Assembly: GCA_903928915.1 (NCBI GenBank)
Contig: CAIYSL010000139.1
Location: 23,114-87,113 of the forward strand
DNA length: 64,000 nt
Reading direction: 5' to 3'
From: an uncultured Syntrophobacterales bacterium
GTDB lineage: Bacteria > Desulfobacterota > Syntrophia > Syntrophales > UBA5619
In this document: piece after piece, positions 8,231 to 15,713 of the stretch
Position numbering within the stretch: the first letter of the stretch is position 1
How the letters are laid out: every line of letters starts with the position of its first letter
Notes under the pieces: generated by a model
The model's database searches: none
What the model was told of the DNA's origin: nothing
The model's input: the letters and a program-made list of their open reading frames with translations, nothing else
Position numbers and translations under genes: made by a program

Positions 8231-9177
8231 CGGGATTCTGCCTGAAATGCCTCCATCGCCTCGCCGACGATCAGCCCCGCCGCCCCCGTGTACTTGGGGG
8301 AGAAATGGAACAGGACGATCCGCTTCGCGCCCGCCTGCCGCGCCAGCGTCCCCGCCTGCCCGGCCGTCAGGTGGTGCTTGCGGCGGGCGGTTTCCGCGTC
8401 GGCGCCGAGAAAGGTCGCCTCGATGAACAACAGCTCCGCGCCCCGGGCGATCTCCACGATCCGGCGGCTGTTCTCCGCGCCGGCCGCGGCGTCGGTGACG
8501 TAGGCGACGACCTGGCCCGGCGTCACCTTCACGGCCTGCTCGCGCAGGAGCCCCAGCGCCACCGTCCTCTCCTCCGGTCCGGCGGCGCCGCGCCACCGGA
8601 CCCGCAGCGGCTCCTCGTCCGGGGCCCCCCGGATGATGCGCTCCTTGAGCTCCTGGAGCCAGGCCCCCGTGGGGAGCCCCATCTCCCTGAGGACGTTCTT
8701 CTTGATGTTGAGCCGGGTCTTCTCCTCGAACCGGAAGGCCAGGCAGGGGGTGCCGTGGTCGAGGAACGCCGCCCGGACGGTGAAGAACTCCCCGGCGACG
8801 AGCGTTCCGTCGAAGGTGCGCCGCTCCTCCCCGGACGGCCGGAAGGCGTCCCGGCAGCGGTACCGCCGGGTGACGAGCTCCCCGGGACGGACCTCCGTCA
8901 CGAGCAGTTCGAAGTCGTTGGTGTAGTTCGCCACCAGGTTCCAGGTGTAGGCGTTGAGTTTGTCCTCCACGTTGGCGAGGAACGCCGGCGGCCCGAACAG
9001 ACGGATGCGCCGGTCCCTCCCCAGGGAGACCCTCAGGAGATGGTCGAACCCGATGAAATGGTCCATGTGGGTGTGGGAGACGAAGATGTGGCCGATCTTC
9101 AGGAGTTTGCGCGGCGGCAGGGGGCGGAGGTCGCCCAGGTCGAACAGGAATGCCTCGTTGCGGTAATTGAAATCCAC
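8227..9177 (-). CDS. RNase Z-like MBL-fold metallo-hydrolase (N-terminus interrupted by an in-frame TAA)
   Basis: 316 residues if translation starts at GTG 9177. The metallo-beta-lactamase core is intact: SHTHMDHFIGFDHLL (zinc motif), VTDAAAG (Asp ligand), FIEATFLGAD, and IVLFHFSPKY (final His), as in RNase Z-like hydrolases. The frame continues upstream through a TAA at 9178-9180 to an ATG at 9231 with a good ribosome site (GGAGA), and the 17 codons between (ending DPFGDPGV) look like the authentic family N-terminus, where a tyrosine usually follows. So either a nonsense mutation or sequence error removed ~18 residues, or translation restarts at the GTG directly after the stop. Likely a tRNA-end or other phosphodiesterase. 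Confidence 0.75.
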   Translation of the reverse strand: MDFNYRNEAFLFDLGDLRPLPPRKLLKIGHIFVSHTHMDHFIGFDHLLRVSLGRDRRIRLFGPPAFLANVEDKLNAYTWNLVANYTNDFELLVTEVRPGELVTRRYRCRDAFRPSGEERRTFDGTLVAGEFFTVRAAFLDHGTPCLAFRFEEKTRLNIKKNVLREMGLPTGAWLQELKERIIRGAPDEEPLRVRWRGAAGPEERTVALGLLREQAVKVTPGQVVAYVTDAAAGAENSRRIVEIARGAELLFIEATFLGADAETARRKHHLTAGQAGTLARQAGAKRIVLFHFSPKYTGAAGLIVGEAMEAFQAESR

Positions 9178-9252
9178 TTACACGCCGGGATCGCCGAAGG
9201 GATCGTTGATCAGAGAAGCGCTGTGGATCATGGTCTCCTCTCGCATTTTCTC

Positions 9253-9281
9253 TTGACAGGCGGAACGCTTTTTCGTACCGT
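9253..9281 (+). promoter_or_regulatory. Sigma-70-type promoter for the MutY-like gene
   Basis: TTGACA (9253-9258), 17-base spacer, TACCGT (9276-9281). The start codon at 9291 is only 10 bases after the -10, so the transcript would be nearly leaderless. Confidence 0.6.
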
Positions 9282-9290
9282 CCCGGTCCC

Positions 9291-10115
9291 ATGAACCCCC
9301 TTGCCCCCTCCGCCGTCCAGGCCTTCCGGAAGAGGATCAACGCCCACTACCGCGCCGGCGGCCGCGATCTCCCCTGGCGGAACACGGAGGACCCCTACCG
9401 GATCCTGGTCTCCGAGGTCATGCTCCAGCAGACGCAGGTCGAGCGGGTTATCGGCAAATACGGCGAATTCCTCGCCGCCTTTCCCGATTTCCCGGCCCTC
9501 GCTGCGGCGCCGCTCCCGCGGCTGCTGCGGATCTGGCAGGGGATGGGGTACAATCGGCGCGCCCTGATGCTCCGCGCGCTCGCCCGGACGGTCGTTGCCG
9601 ACCATCAGGGGCGTCTGCCCGCCGATCCCGAGATCCTGCGCGGACTGCCGGGGATCGGCCCCTACACCGCCGGGGCGATCATGGCCTTTGCCTTCAACCG
9701 GGCGGTGGTATTCCTCGACACGAACATCCGGCGGGTTTACCTCGACGCCTTCTTCCCCGGCCGGGAGAAGGTCCGTGACGCCGAGATCCTCCCGCTGCTC
9801 CTCCAGACCCTCGACCGGCGCAACCCGCGCCGGTGGTACAACGCCCTGATGGATTACGGCGCCCTGCTGAAGGCGGGGCGGGCCAACCCCAACCAGCGGA
9901 GCGCCCACTACGCCCGTCAGGGCCGGTTTGAAAACTCGGACCGCCAGGCGCGGGGAAGGATCCTGAAGGCGCTCGTCGCCGGGTCGCCGCTGAGTGCGGC
10001 GGGAATCGTCCGGGCCACGGGCGTGGAGGCGGCCCGGGTGGAGAAGAACCTGCTCGCCCTGGAGCGGGAGGCGTTCATCGAACGGAAGGGACGCCGGTAC
10101 GTGCTTCGGGCGTAA
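9291..10115 (+). CDS. MutY/endonuclease III-family adenine glycosylase lacking the 4Fe-4S cluster
   Basis: 274 residues. The catalytic core matches MutY: LPWRNTEDPYRILVSEVMLQQTQVERV with E42, the helix-hairpin-helix LPGIGPYTAGAI (119-130) and FLDTNIRRV with catalytic D143, so base excision of A opposite 8-oxoG is the expected activity. After YNALMDYGALL, where MutY has the first of four cluster cysteines, the sequence reads KAGRANPNQRSAHY, and no Cys quartet follows. The C-terminal NUDIX-like 8-oxoG domain is also absent; a short winged-helix-like segment (SAAGIVRATGVEAARVEKNLLALEREAFIERKG) takes its place. It is a clusterless MutY-like enzyme. Confidence 0.8.
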   Translation: MNPLAPSAVQAFRKRINAHYRAGGRDLPWRNTEDPYRILVSEVMLQQTQVERVIGKYGEFLAAFPDFPALAAAPLPRLLRIWQGMGYNRRALMLRALARTVVADHQGRLPADPEILRGLPGIGPYTAGAIMAFAFNRAVVFLDTNIRRVYLDAFFPGREKVRDAEILPLLLQTLDRRNPRRWYNALMDYGALLKAGRANPNQRSAHYARQGRFENSDRQARGRILKALVAGSPLSAAGIVRATGVEAARVEKNLLALEREAFIERKGRRYVLRA

Positions 10116-10183
10116 CCCCTTCCGGGGGGAGGGCCGGCCGGAAGGGGGACGGAGGAAGGGGGTGCGGAGCCGGGTGCTGCCAG

Positions 10184-11290
10184 TCAGTTCCTGCGTCCCG
10201 ACACGACGATGAGGTCGAAGGAGGATGACCAGGTAAGCGGCCGGGCCGCGGTGCCGCTCCCGAGCCGTTTTGCCATTGCCTCGCCGGCCGCGCGGTGTTC
10301 GCTTCCGTAGAACACGACGGTGGCGTCAAAATCGGACCGCGGGGCCTTGTCCACCGACTGGACCCGGTAGCCCATCTTGCCCAGTTTCGCCGACAGGGCC
10401 TTTGCCGAGGCGAGGTCTCCGTCGCCGGCGAGGACCTTGACCTTGAGGGATTGCGGGCGCGGCTTCGGCGCCGCCGGCGCGACGCGGCCGGCTTGCTTCG
10501 TCCCTGCGGCCGGTTTTTCTTCCTTGGGCGCCTCTTTCTTCGCCGGCGCCGGCGGAGGTTCCTTTGCAGCGCCCTGACCCTGCCCGCCCTCCTCGAATAG
10601 CTTCATCTGGAGGGCCAGGTCGTCCAGGGAGGGCACGTCCCGGCCCTTTGCCGCCGGCGCTTCCGGTTTGGCCTCCGGCTTCGCCTCCGCGGCTTTTTCC
10701 GGCAGATTTTCCGGTTCCTTTTTCCGCACTGACGCCGCCGAATCGGGTTTCCCGGCGGCGAGCTTCTGCTTCGCTTCGGCGATCTGTTTCATCACCTCGC
10801 TCGTATCCGCCGGTTTCTGGTCCTGCTCCTGCTCCTCCCCTTTGGCAGGGGGCTTGCGGACCGCCCGTTTCGGGGGCGGGGTCTTCTTGGCCGGTTTCGG
10901 CTTTTCCTTCTTCGCCGGCAGCAGCTCGACTTCCTTCAACGGGCGTTCCCGCTGCTGCGTTTCCTGGAGCAGCCGCATCTGCAGGTTCAGGTCTTCCACG
11001 GATCTGTTCAGGGCGGTGACCTGTTTATTCGCCTGGGCGATTTCGGCCTGCTGATCCGACAGGTCCTGCGTCAGCCGGGTGAGCTCCGCCTGCTGTTCGG
11101 CGAGCCGTTTCTGGTAGGCGGCCTTTTCCTTCTCCAGGGCCTGGGTCTGGTTCCAGAGGTCATCCTTGGACAGCTGGGCTTTCTGCTGCTCTTCGGGAGA
11201 GGATTCCCCGAACAGGGGGAGGCTCGCGCACCCCGCCGTTGTGATGAGCAGCAGGAACAGCGAGACAGCAAGCATCCTTCGCGTGGACAT
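10184..11290 (-). CDS. Lipoprotein with coiled coil, Lys/Pro/Ala-rich linker and LytR C-terminal domain
   Basis: 368 residues from ATG 11290, which has GGAGG spaced correctly; an upstream in-frame extension is unlikely. MSTRRMLAVSLFLLLITTAGC gives a lipobox ending at the Cys, then a ~90-residue coiled coil (QALEKEKAAYQKRLAEQQAEL...), a long low-complexity linker rich in K, P, A and E, and a C-terminal LytR_C-type domain (LKVKVLAGDGDLASAKALSAKLGKMGY..FDLIVVSGRR). This suggests an envelope-anchored protein that reaches across the periplasm, with the terminal domain binding peptidoglycan or another cell-wall ligand. It is a paralogue of the gene just upstream. Confidence 0.7.
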   Translation of the reverse strand: MSTRRMLAVSLFLLLITTAGCASLPLFGESSPEEQQKAQLSKDDLWNQTQALEKEKAAYQKRLAEQQAELTRLTQDLSDQQAEIAQANKQVTALNRSVEDLNLQMRLLQETQQRERPLKEVELLPAKKEKPKPAKKTPPPKRAVRKPPAKGEEQEQDQKPADTSEVMKQIAEAKQKLAAGKPDSAASVRKKEPENLPEKAAEAKPEAKPEAPAAKGRDVPSLDDLALQMKLFEEGGQGQGAAKEPPPAPAKKEAPKEEKPAAGTKQAGRVAPAAPKPRPQSLKVKVLAGDGDLASAKALSAKLGKMGYRVQSVDKAPRSDFDATVVFYGSEHRAAGEAMAKRLGSGTAARPLTWSSSFDLIVVSGRRN

Positions 11291-11653
11291 GGCGTACCTC
11301 CGAACGGGTTGTCGCAGGATTTCCCGGATGCCGGGCGGTTTCGTCCGGGATAAACACCCGAACGTCACCGCCGCGGGGCAGGGCGCGGGTTCCCACGGGA
11401 TGCGCCCCTTCCCGGCAGCGGGGAAACCGTACCGGCCGCCGGGGCCTGACGGCTTGGGGAAAGGGTACGAAGAACGGTCGCGTAAGTCAATAGTTTTCTC
11501 GGGAAGTTGTCACCGAAAGGAGAAATCGGCGGGACAAAAGCGGCAACGGGAATCGCTGCCGGAGGCTGCCGCCGCAGCGCGAAGGCGGAATGAGTAAACG
11601 AAAACGGCGGCCCGCGCCCGCCCTCCGATCCCCGGCAGCAACGGCGGTCTCCC
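11291..11653 (-). promoter_or_regulatory. Intergenic region with sigma-70-type promoter for the larger LytR_C lipoprotein
   Basis: 363 bases between the paralogous lipoprotein genes. The minus strand contains TTGACT (11486-11491), a 17-base spacer and TACCCT (11463-11468), leaving a leader of about 170 bases. I see no coding region or strong terminator in the rest, which is GC-rich. Confidence 0.55.
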
Positions 11654-12292
11654 TCAGGGCCTCCGTCCCGAGACGACCACGAGGTTGAACACCGACCGCC
11701 AGGTGCGGGGCTTGAGGACGACCCCCGTGCCGAGCCGTTTCGCCATCACGGCGGCGTCCTTCTTGCTGCCGGGACCGTAGAAGATCGTCGTCAGCTTGTA
11801 GTCCCACCGGCGCGCCAGGTCGGTGCCCTCGATCCGGTATCCCATCCCCTCCAGCTTTTTGGCCAGCCGGTGGGCAGCGGCGATCTTCCCGTTGCCGGCG
11901 AGGACCTTGATCAGCAGCTGCTTGCCCTGCGGGGCGGCCTTCTGCGGCGGCTGGGGCGCCGGTTCCGGCGGTTGCTTCAGCTGGTTGTTCAGGGCTTCGA
12001 CGGTCTTGTTCAACTCCACGAACCGTCCGTCCGCCTGGGCCGTTTCATTCTGCCAGTAGGCCAGCTCCTTCTTGACCCGGGCGATTTCCGCCTCCTGGTC
12101 GGCGAGCTGCTTCCGGGCCGCGGCCTTTTCCCGCTCCAGCGCCTGCGTCTGATCCCAGAGCTCGTCTTTGGTCGCCTGAAATTTCTGCATCTCCTCGGGC
12201 GAGCTGTTGTCTATCGACCGGAACAGCGAACACGCGGGCGTCATCGCCAGAAGCGCGATCATCAGGGCCGCGATCATCGTTCGTCGGAGCAT
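11654..12292 (-). CDS. Small LytR C-terminal-domain lipoprotein (paralogue of the downstream gene)
   Basis: 212 residues. The signal MLRRTMIAALMIALLAMTPAC ends in a lipobox Cys, followed by SSPEEMQKFQATKDELWDQTQALEREKAA, nearly the same as in the neighbour (SSPEEQQKAQLSKDDLWNQTQALEKEKAA), then a coiled coil, a short proline-rich linker and a LytR_C domain (LLIKVLAGNGKIAAAHRLAKKLEGMGY..FNLVVVSGRR). It lacks the long KPAE linker, so the pair looks like short and long versions from a tandem duplication. Location next to ddl and alr supports a cell-wall role. Confidence 0.7.
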   Translation of the reverse strand: MLRRTMIAALMIALLAMTPACSLFRSIDNSSPEEMQKFQATKDELWDQTQALEREKAAARKQLADQEAEIARVKKELAYWQNETAQADGRFVELNKTVEALNNQLKQPPEPAPQPPQKAAPQGKQLLIKVLAGNGKIAAAHRLAKKLEGMGYRIEGTDLARRWDYKLTTIFYGPGSKKDAAVMAKRLGTGVVLKPRTWRSVFNLVVVSGRRP

Positions 12293-12364
12293 CGGGTACC
12301 TCCTCTGCCGTGTCTCGTACTAGTATCGGCGGATTCCCCGCATTTCTGTAGCGGGCAATCCGCC

Positions 12365-13420
12365 CTACAGCGGTCCGTTCTTCTGCCGGTGGATCACCAG
12401 CGCGTTTTCGATCAGCCTGCCGATGACCATCGCCGGGAGCATCCCCGCGCAGGCCGCCTGCTCGAAGAAGAACGACGAGGGGGCCATGCCGGAGGCGGAG
12501 TTGGGGTCCGTGATCAGGATGCGGCCGTCCGGCAGATAGAACCCGTCGATCCGGCCGTAGGACCGGAACCCCAGGGCCACGAAGGCGCGCACTGCCTCGC
12601 GCTTGATCGCCTCCAGGGCGTCGGCCGGGATGCCCCGGGGCGGGGTGAACTTGCGGCAGCGGCCGGGCATGTACTTGTCGTCGTAGGTGAAGTAATCGCT
12701 CTGGGGGGTGATCTCGGTGAGCTCCAGGGCGCGCGGCTCCCCCTCCTCCTCCAGGATGATGGAGGAGAACTCCTTCCCCCGCAGATACTCCTCGACGAGG
12801 ACGGCCCGGTCCCACCGGAGCGCCTCCTCGACGCCGCGGACCAGGGCCTCCGCGTCGCGGACCAGGGTGACGCCGATGCTCGAGCCCTCCCGCGGGGGCT
12901 TGGTGAACAGCGGGAACCCGAACCGGTCGGCCAGGGCCTTCGCGGTCGCTCCGCGCTCCGTGCGCCACTGCTCCTCGCGGACCAGGACGCTCGCCGGGAC
13001 GCCGATCCCGGCGGCCCGGAGGATCGCCTGCTGGATGTGCTTGTCCATGCCCAGTGCAGAGGCGAGGACGCCGGGGCCGGTGTAGGGGAGGCCGAGCAGC
13101 TCGAGGAGCCCCTGGACGCAGCCGTCCTCGCCGTATTTCCCGTGCAGCGAGATAAAGGCGAAGTCGATCTCATCCCGGAGCCCCTCGTAGGAGATCCGCC
13201 GTGCCTCGGCCTCCAGCCGCTCGGAGATGTCCTTCGTCGTGTTCTGGGAGATGAGCTGCCAGGGGATCGCCCAGAGCCGCCCTCCGTCGTCCATGAAGAT
13301 CGCCCGGGGATCGTACGCCTCCCGGTCGAGGTTGTCGAACACGTTCCTGCCGCTGTTGAGGGAGACCTCCCGTTCCGACGACATCCCCCCCAGGATCACC
13401 CCCACCCGCAATTTTTCCAT
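12365..13420 (-). CDS. ddl: D-alanine-D-alanine ligase
   Basis: 351 residues from ATG 13420. KLRVGVILGGMSSEREVSLNSG is the classic Ddl N-terminus; GKYGEDGCVQGLLELLGLPYTGPGVLASALGMDK, FPLFTKPPREGSSIGV (ATP-grasp Lys and loop), LVEEYLRGKEFSS and FRSYGRIDGFY..ITDPNSASGM follow. It ligates two D-Ala to D-Ala-D-Ala for the peptidoglycan stem peptide. The usual VNTxPGMT end appears as TDPNSASGMAPSSFF, a modest divergence (one metal-ligand region NxxPG is altered to NSASG). It lies downstream of alr, which makes its substrate. Confidence 0.88.
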   Translation of the reverse strand: MEKLRVGVILGGMSSEREVSLNSGRNVFDNLDREAYDPRAIFMDDGGRLWAIPWQLISQNTTKDISERLEAEARRISYEGLRDEIDFAFISLHGKYGEDGCVQGLLELLGLPYTGPGVLASALGMDKHIQQAILRAAGIGVPASVLVREEQWRTERGATAKALADRFGFPLFTKPPREGSSIGVTLVRDAEALVRGVEEALRWDRAVLVEEYLRGKEFSSIILEEEGEPRALELTEITPQSDYFTYDDKYMPGRCRKFTPPRGIPADALEAIKREAVRAFVALGFRSYGRIDGFYLPDGRILITDPNSASGMAPSSFFFEQAACAGMLPAMVIGRLIENALVIHRQKNGPL

Positions 13421-13524
13421 TCCTTCAGTACCTTTTCTTTCCCGTATTACGTCACCGGCAGCCTGCCGGAAAATGGAAACAACTCCTCTATCCTTTTTCC
13501 CCGCTACACTCCCCCCACCCAATG

Positions 13525-13712
13525 AGGGAAACGAGGTTTGTCAGGGGGCGATTTGGAGATTTTTCCGGGCCACCGTGCCGCCGCAGCGGAGCGTCCGCCG
13601 GGAAAACTGTCTGAGCGCCTGCAAGGCGCGAGTTTTTTCCCGGCAGCACAGCGAGGACGAGCACGGTCGGAAAAAGATCCTGAGCCCCCCTGACAAGCCC
13701 CGTTTCCCCATT
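13525..13712. repeat. Long imperfect palindromic element (MITE/REP-like) between alr and ddl
   Basis: The outer arms are near-perfect inverted repeats: GGGAAACGAGGTTTGTCAGG (from 13527) pairs with the complement of the stretch around 13690-13709 (TGACAAGCCCCGTTTCCCC). The complementarity continues inward (TTTTTCC...CCGTGC against GCACGGTCGGAAAAA), and an inner hairpin pairs GCCGGGAAAACT.. with ..AGTTTTTTCCCGGC around GAGCGCC-tgcaa-GGCGC. The whole ~190 bases can fold as one long branched hairpin. It fills almost the entire 300-base alr-ddl gap and has no protein-coding sign. I see no second copy in the window. Confidence 0.65.
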
Positions 13713-13720
13713 CCTACCCC

Positions 13721-15679
13721 TCACAACTCCCAGATGAACGTCACGCCGCTCGTGGGGAAGATCCAGGCGTCGTTGCCGAGCCTCAGCGTGACCGATTTCC
13801 CCTGCTCCCGGGTGACCTCCGGGTAGGGGTGCTTCCCGGCGAAGAACCCGATGTCCCGGACGTTCTTGATCCCCGTCCCGTCGTACCGGAAGGAGATCTC
13901 CATCCCCCGGGTGGGATAGACCAGATACGCGGAGAACAGACCGTTGCTCTTGAGCTTCTTCGTCTCGATCTCGATCGCCATCCGGACCTGGCGGTTGAGC
14001 CTCCCGGCGAGTTCCTCCGCCCCGCACCAGACCTCGAACCCCCGCGCGGTGCTCTCCGCCCGGACGATCGGGACGTCCGCGCCGTCGACCTGCACGCGGT
14101 TCACCCGGAAATCCCGCTCCGCCGCCAGGTGCGCGCCGCCGTTGAGCAGCCAGCGGTACTCGCACCGCTTGTCCGCGAAGAACGAGGCGAGCTGCTCGTT
14201 GTCCTTGGCGCAGCCGATCAGAAAGCGGGCGTTCCGGAGGGCCTTCGTATACTCCGCCCGGGTCGTTACCTTGAAGTAGTCCTGCCGGACCTGCGCGTCG
14301 GGCTCTTCTGCGGGGGTGAACTCGGTCACCCGGATTGCGTACGTAAAGTCGTCGCGCAGCTCCAGCTGCCGGTCCTCCTTGCCGAAGAGGGTCTCGAACA
14401 TCTCGTAGTAGATCGCGTCGCCGAGCTCCTCGTTGCGGGCCCGCGTCTGGAAGCAGTGGCGGACGATGCTGTCGATCCGGGCGATCGACTTCTCCTCGTC
14501 GGGGATGAAGATGCGCCTCAGCCGCGGCTCCACCCGGCCGGCCCGCCCCTTGTGGAGGAAAACCCGCGGCGCCCGCTTCCCCAGGGCGCAGAGGATCTCG
14601 TAGCTGATCGAGCGGACCTTCGCGGCGATCTCGTCGGCGGTGATCCCTTCGCTCCCCTGTTCCCCCATCAGGACCGCCTCGTCGCCGATGGCGCACTCGG
14701 GGATGTGGCTCACGTCGAGGGTGCACATGTCCATGGAGATCCGGCCGGCGATCGGGGCGCGCCTCCCCCGGATCAGCGCCTCCCCCTGGTTGGAGAGCAG
14801 CCAGCCGAACCCGTCGCCGTAACCCACCGGGAGCGTGGCGATCCGGGTGGGGCGCCGGGTGATGTACGTGCGGCCGTAGCCGATGCTGTACCCCGCGGGG
14901 AACTCCTTGACGAGCACGACCCGGGTCTTGAAGCTCATCACCGGGCTGAGGGCCGCCTTCGGCCGGGTCTCCGGGGAGGGATAGATCCCGTAGGACATGA
15001 TCCCCGGCCGCACCATGTCGAGGCAGTACTGGGGGTAGTTCAGGATGGCGCCGCTGTTGGCGATGTGGCGGAGCGGGATCGCGAGCCCTTGCCCGGCCAG
15101 CGTGGCCAGGATCTCCTGGAAGGAGCGCCACTGCTGATCGTTGTAGGAGGAGGGGATCTCGCTCTCCGCGAAGTGGGTGAAGACCCCCTCGACGCAAAGG
15201 TTGGCAAGGCCGGCGATCTCGCCGATGATCCGGCAGGCCTCTGTCTGCATCGTCCCGCCCCGGCCCATCCCCGTGTCCACCTCGCAGTGGATCGGCGTCC
15301 GGACCCCGGCCTTTTTCGCCCGCTTCTGGAGCTCCCGGGCGAACCCGATGTCGGAGACCGAGGGGGTGAGCGTGTACTTGATGATCTGGTCGATCTCGGA
15401 GCCGGTGGCCGGGGAGAGGATGACGACCGGGGCGGTGATCCCGCTCACCCGGAGCTGCACCCCCTCGTCGGCGTTCGCCACGCCCAGGCAGGCGGCGCCG
15501 TTTTCGATCGCCGCGTTGGAGATCTCGATCGCGCCGTGGCCGTAGGCGTCCGCCTTGACCACCTGCATGATCTTCACCTCCGGCCCCACCAGCCGCCGCA
15601 TCTCCGCCCAGTTCGCGGCGAAGCTGCCGAGGTCCACCTCGACCCAGTTCCGGTATCCCTGCTGCTCCTTCTGCGTCAT
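13721..15679 (-). CDS. alr: Alanine racemase with a ~270-residue C-terminal extension
   Basis: 652 residues, against 360-380 for ordinary Alr. The N-terminal part is a complete PLP-dependent racemase: VVKADAYGHG with the PLP lysine K42, HCEVDTGMGRGG, FTHFAESE, HIANSG, YSIGYGRTY, PVGYGDGF and GRISMDMCTLDV. From about residue 380 an unrelated region begins (IFIPDEEKSIARIDSIVRHC...). It ends with strand-rich MEISFRYDGTGIKN..FFAGKHPYPEV..DAWIFPTSGVTFIWEL, and I cannot assign it to a known domain with confidence. L-Ala to D-Ala conversion is expected. It starts 34 bases after the cyclase stop, so the two are probably co-transcribed, and ddl lies downstream. Confidence 0.85.
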   Translation of the reverse strand: MTQKEQQGYRNWVEVDLGSFAANWAEMRRLVGPEVKIMQVVKADAYGHGAIEISNAAIENGAACLGVANADEGVQLRVSGITAPVVILSPATGSEIDQIIKYTLTPSVSDIGFARELQKRAKKAGVRTPIHCEVDTGMGRGGTMQTEACRIIGEIAGLANLCVEGVFTHFAESEIPSSYNDQQWRSFQEILATLAGQGLAIPLRHIANSGAILNYPQYCLDMVRPGIMSYGIYPSPETRPKAALSPVMSFKTRVVLVKEFPAGYSIGYGRTYITRRPTRIATLPVGYGDGFGWLLSNQGEALIRGRRAPIAGRISMDMCTLDVSHIPECAIGDEAVLMGEQGSEGITADEIAAKVRSISYEILCALGKRAPRVFLHKGRAGRVEPRLRRIFIPDEEKSIARIDSIVRHCFQTRARNEELGDAIYYEMFETLFGKEDRQLELRDDFTYAIRVTEFTPAEEPDAQVRQDYFKVTTRAEYTKALRNARFLIGCAKDNEQLASFFADKRCEYRWLLNGGAHLAAERDFRVNRVQVDGADVPIVRAESTARGFEVWCGAEELAGRLNRQVRMAIEIETKKLKSNGLFSAYLVYPTRGMEISFRYDGTGIKNVRDIGFFAGKHPYPEVTREQGKSVTLRLGNDAWIFPTSGVTFIWEL

Positions 15680-15713
15680 TGCCTCGCGTTCCCTCGCCCC
15701 GCCCGGGGGCTCG

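Noticed and set aside
9178..9180. Stop inside the RNase Z-like gene read as selenocysteine or readthrough
   Set aside because: It is TAA, not TGA, and the family has Tyr rather than Cys at the site; no SECIS-like hairpin follows.
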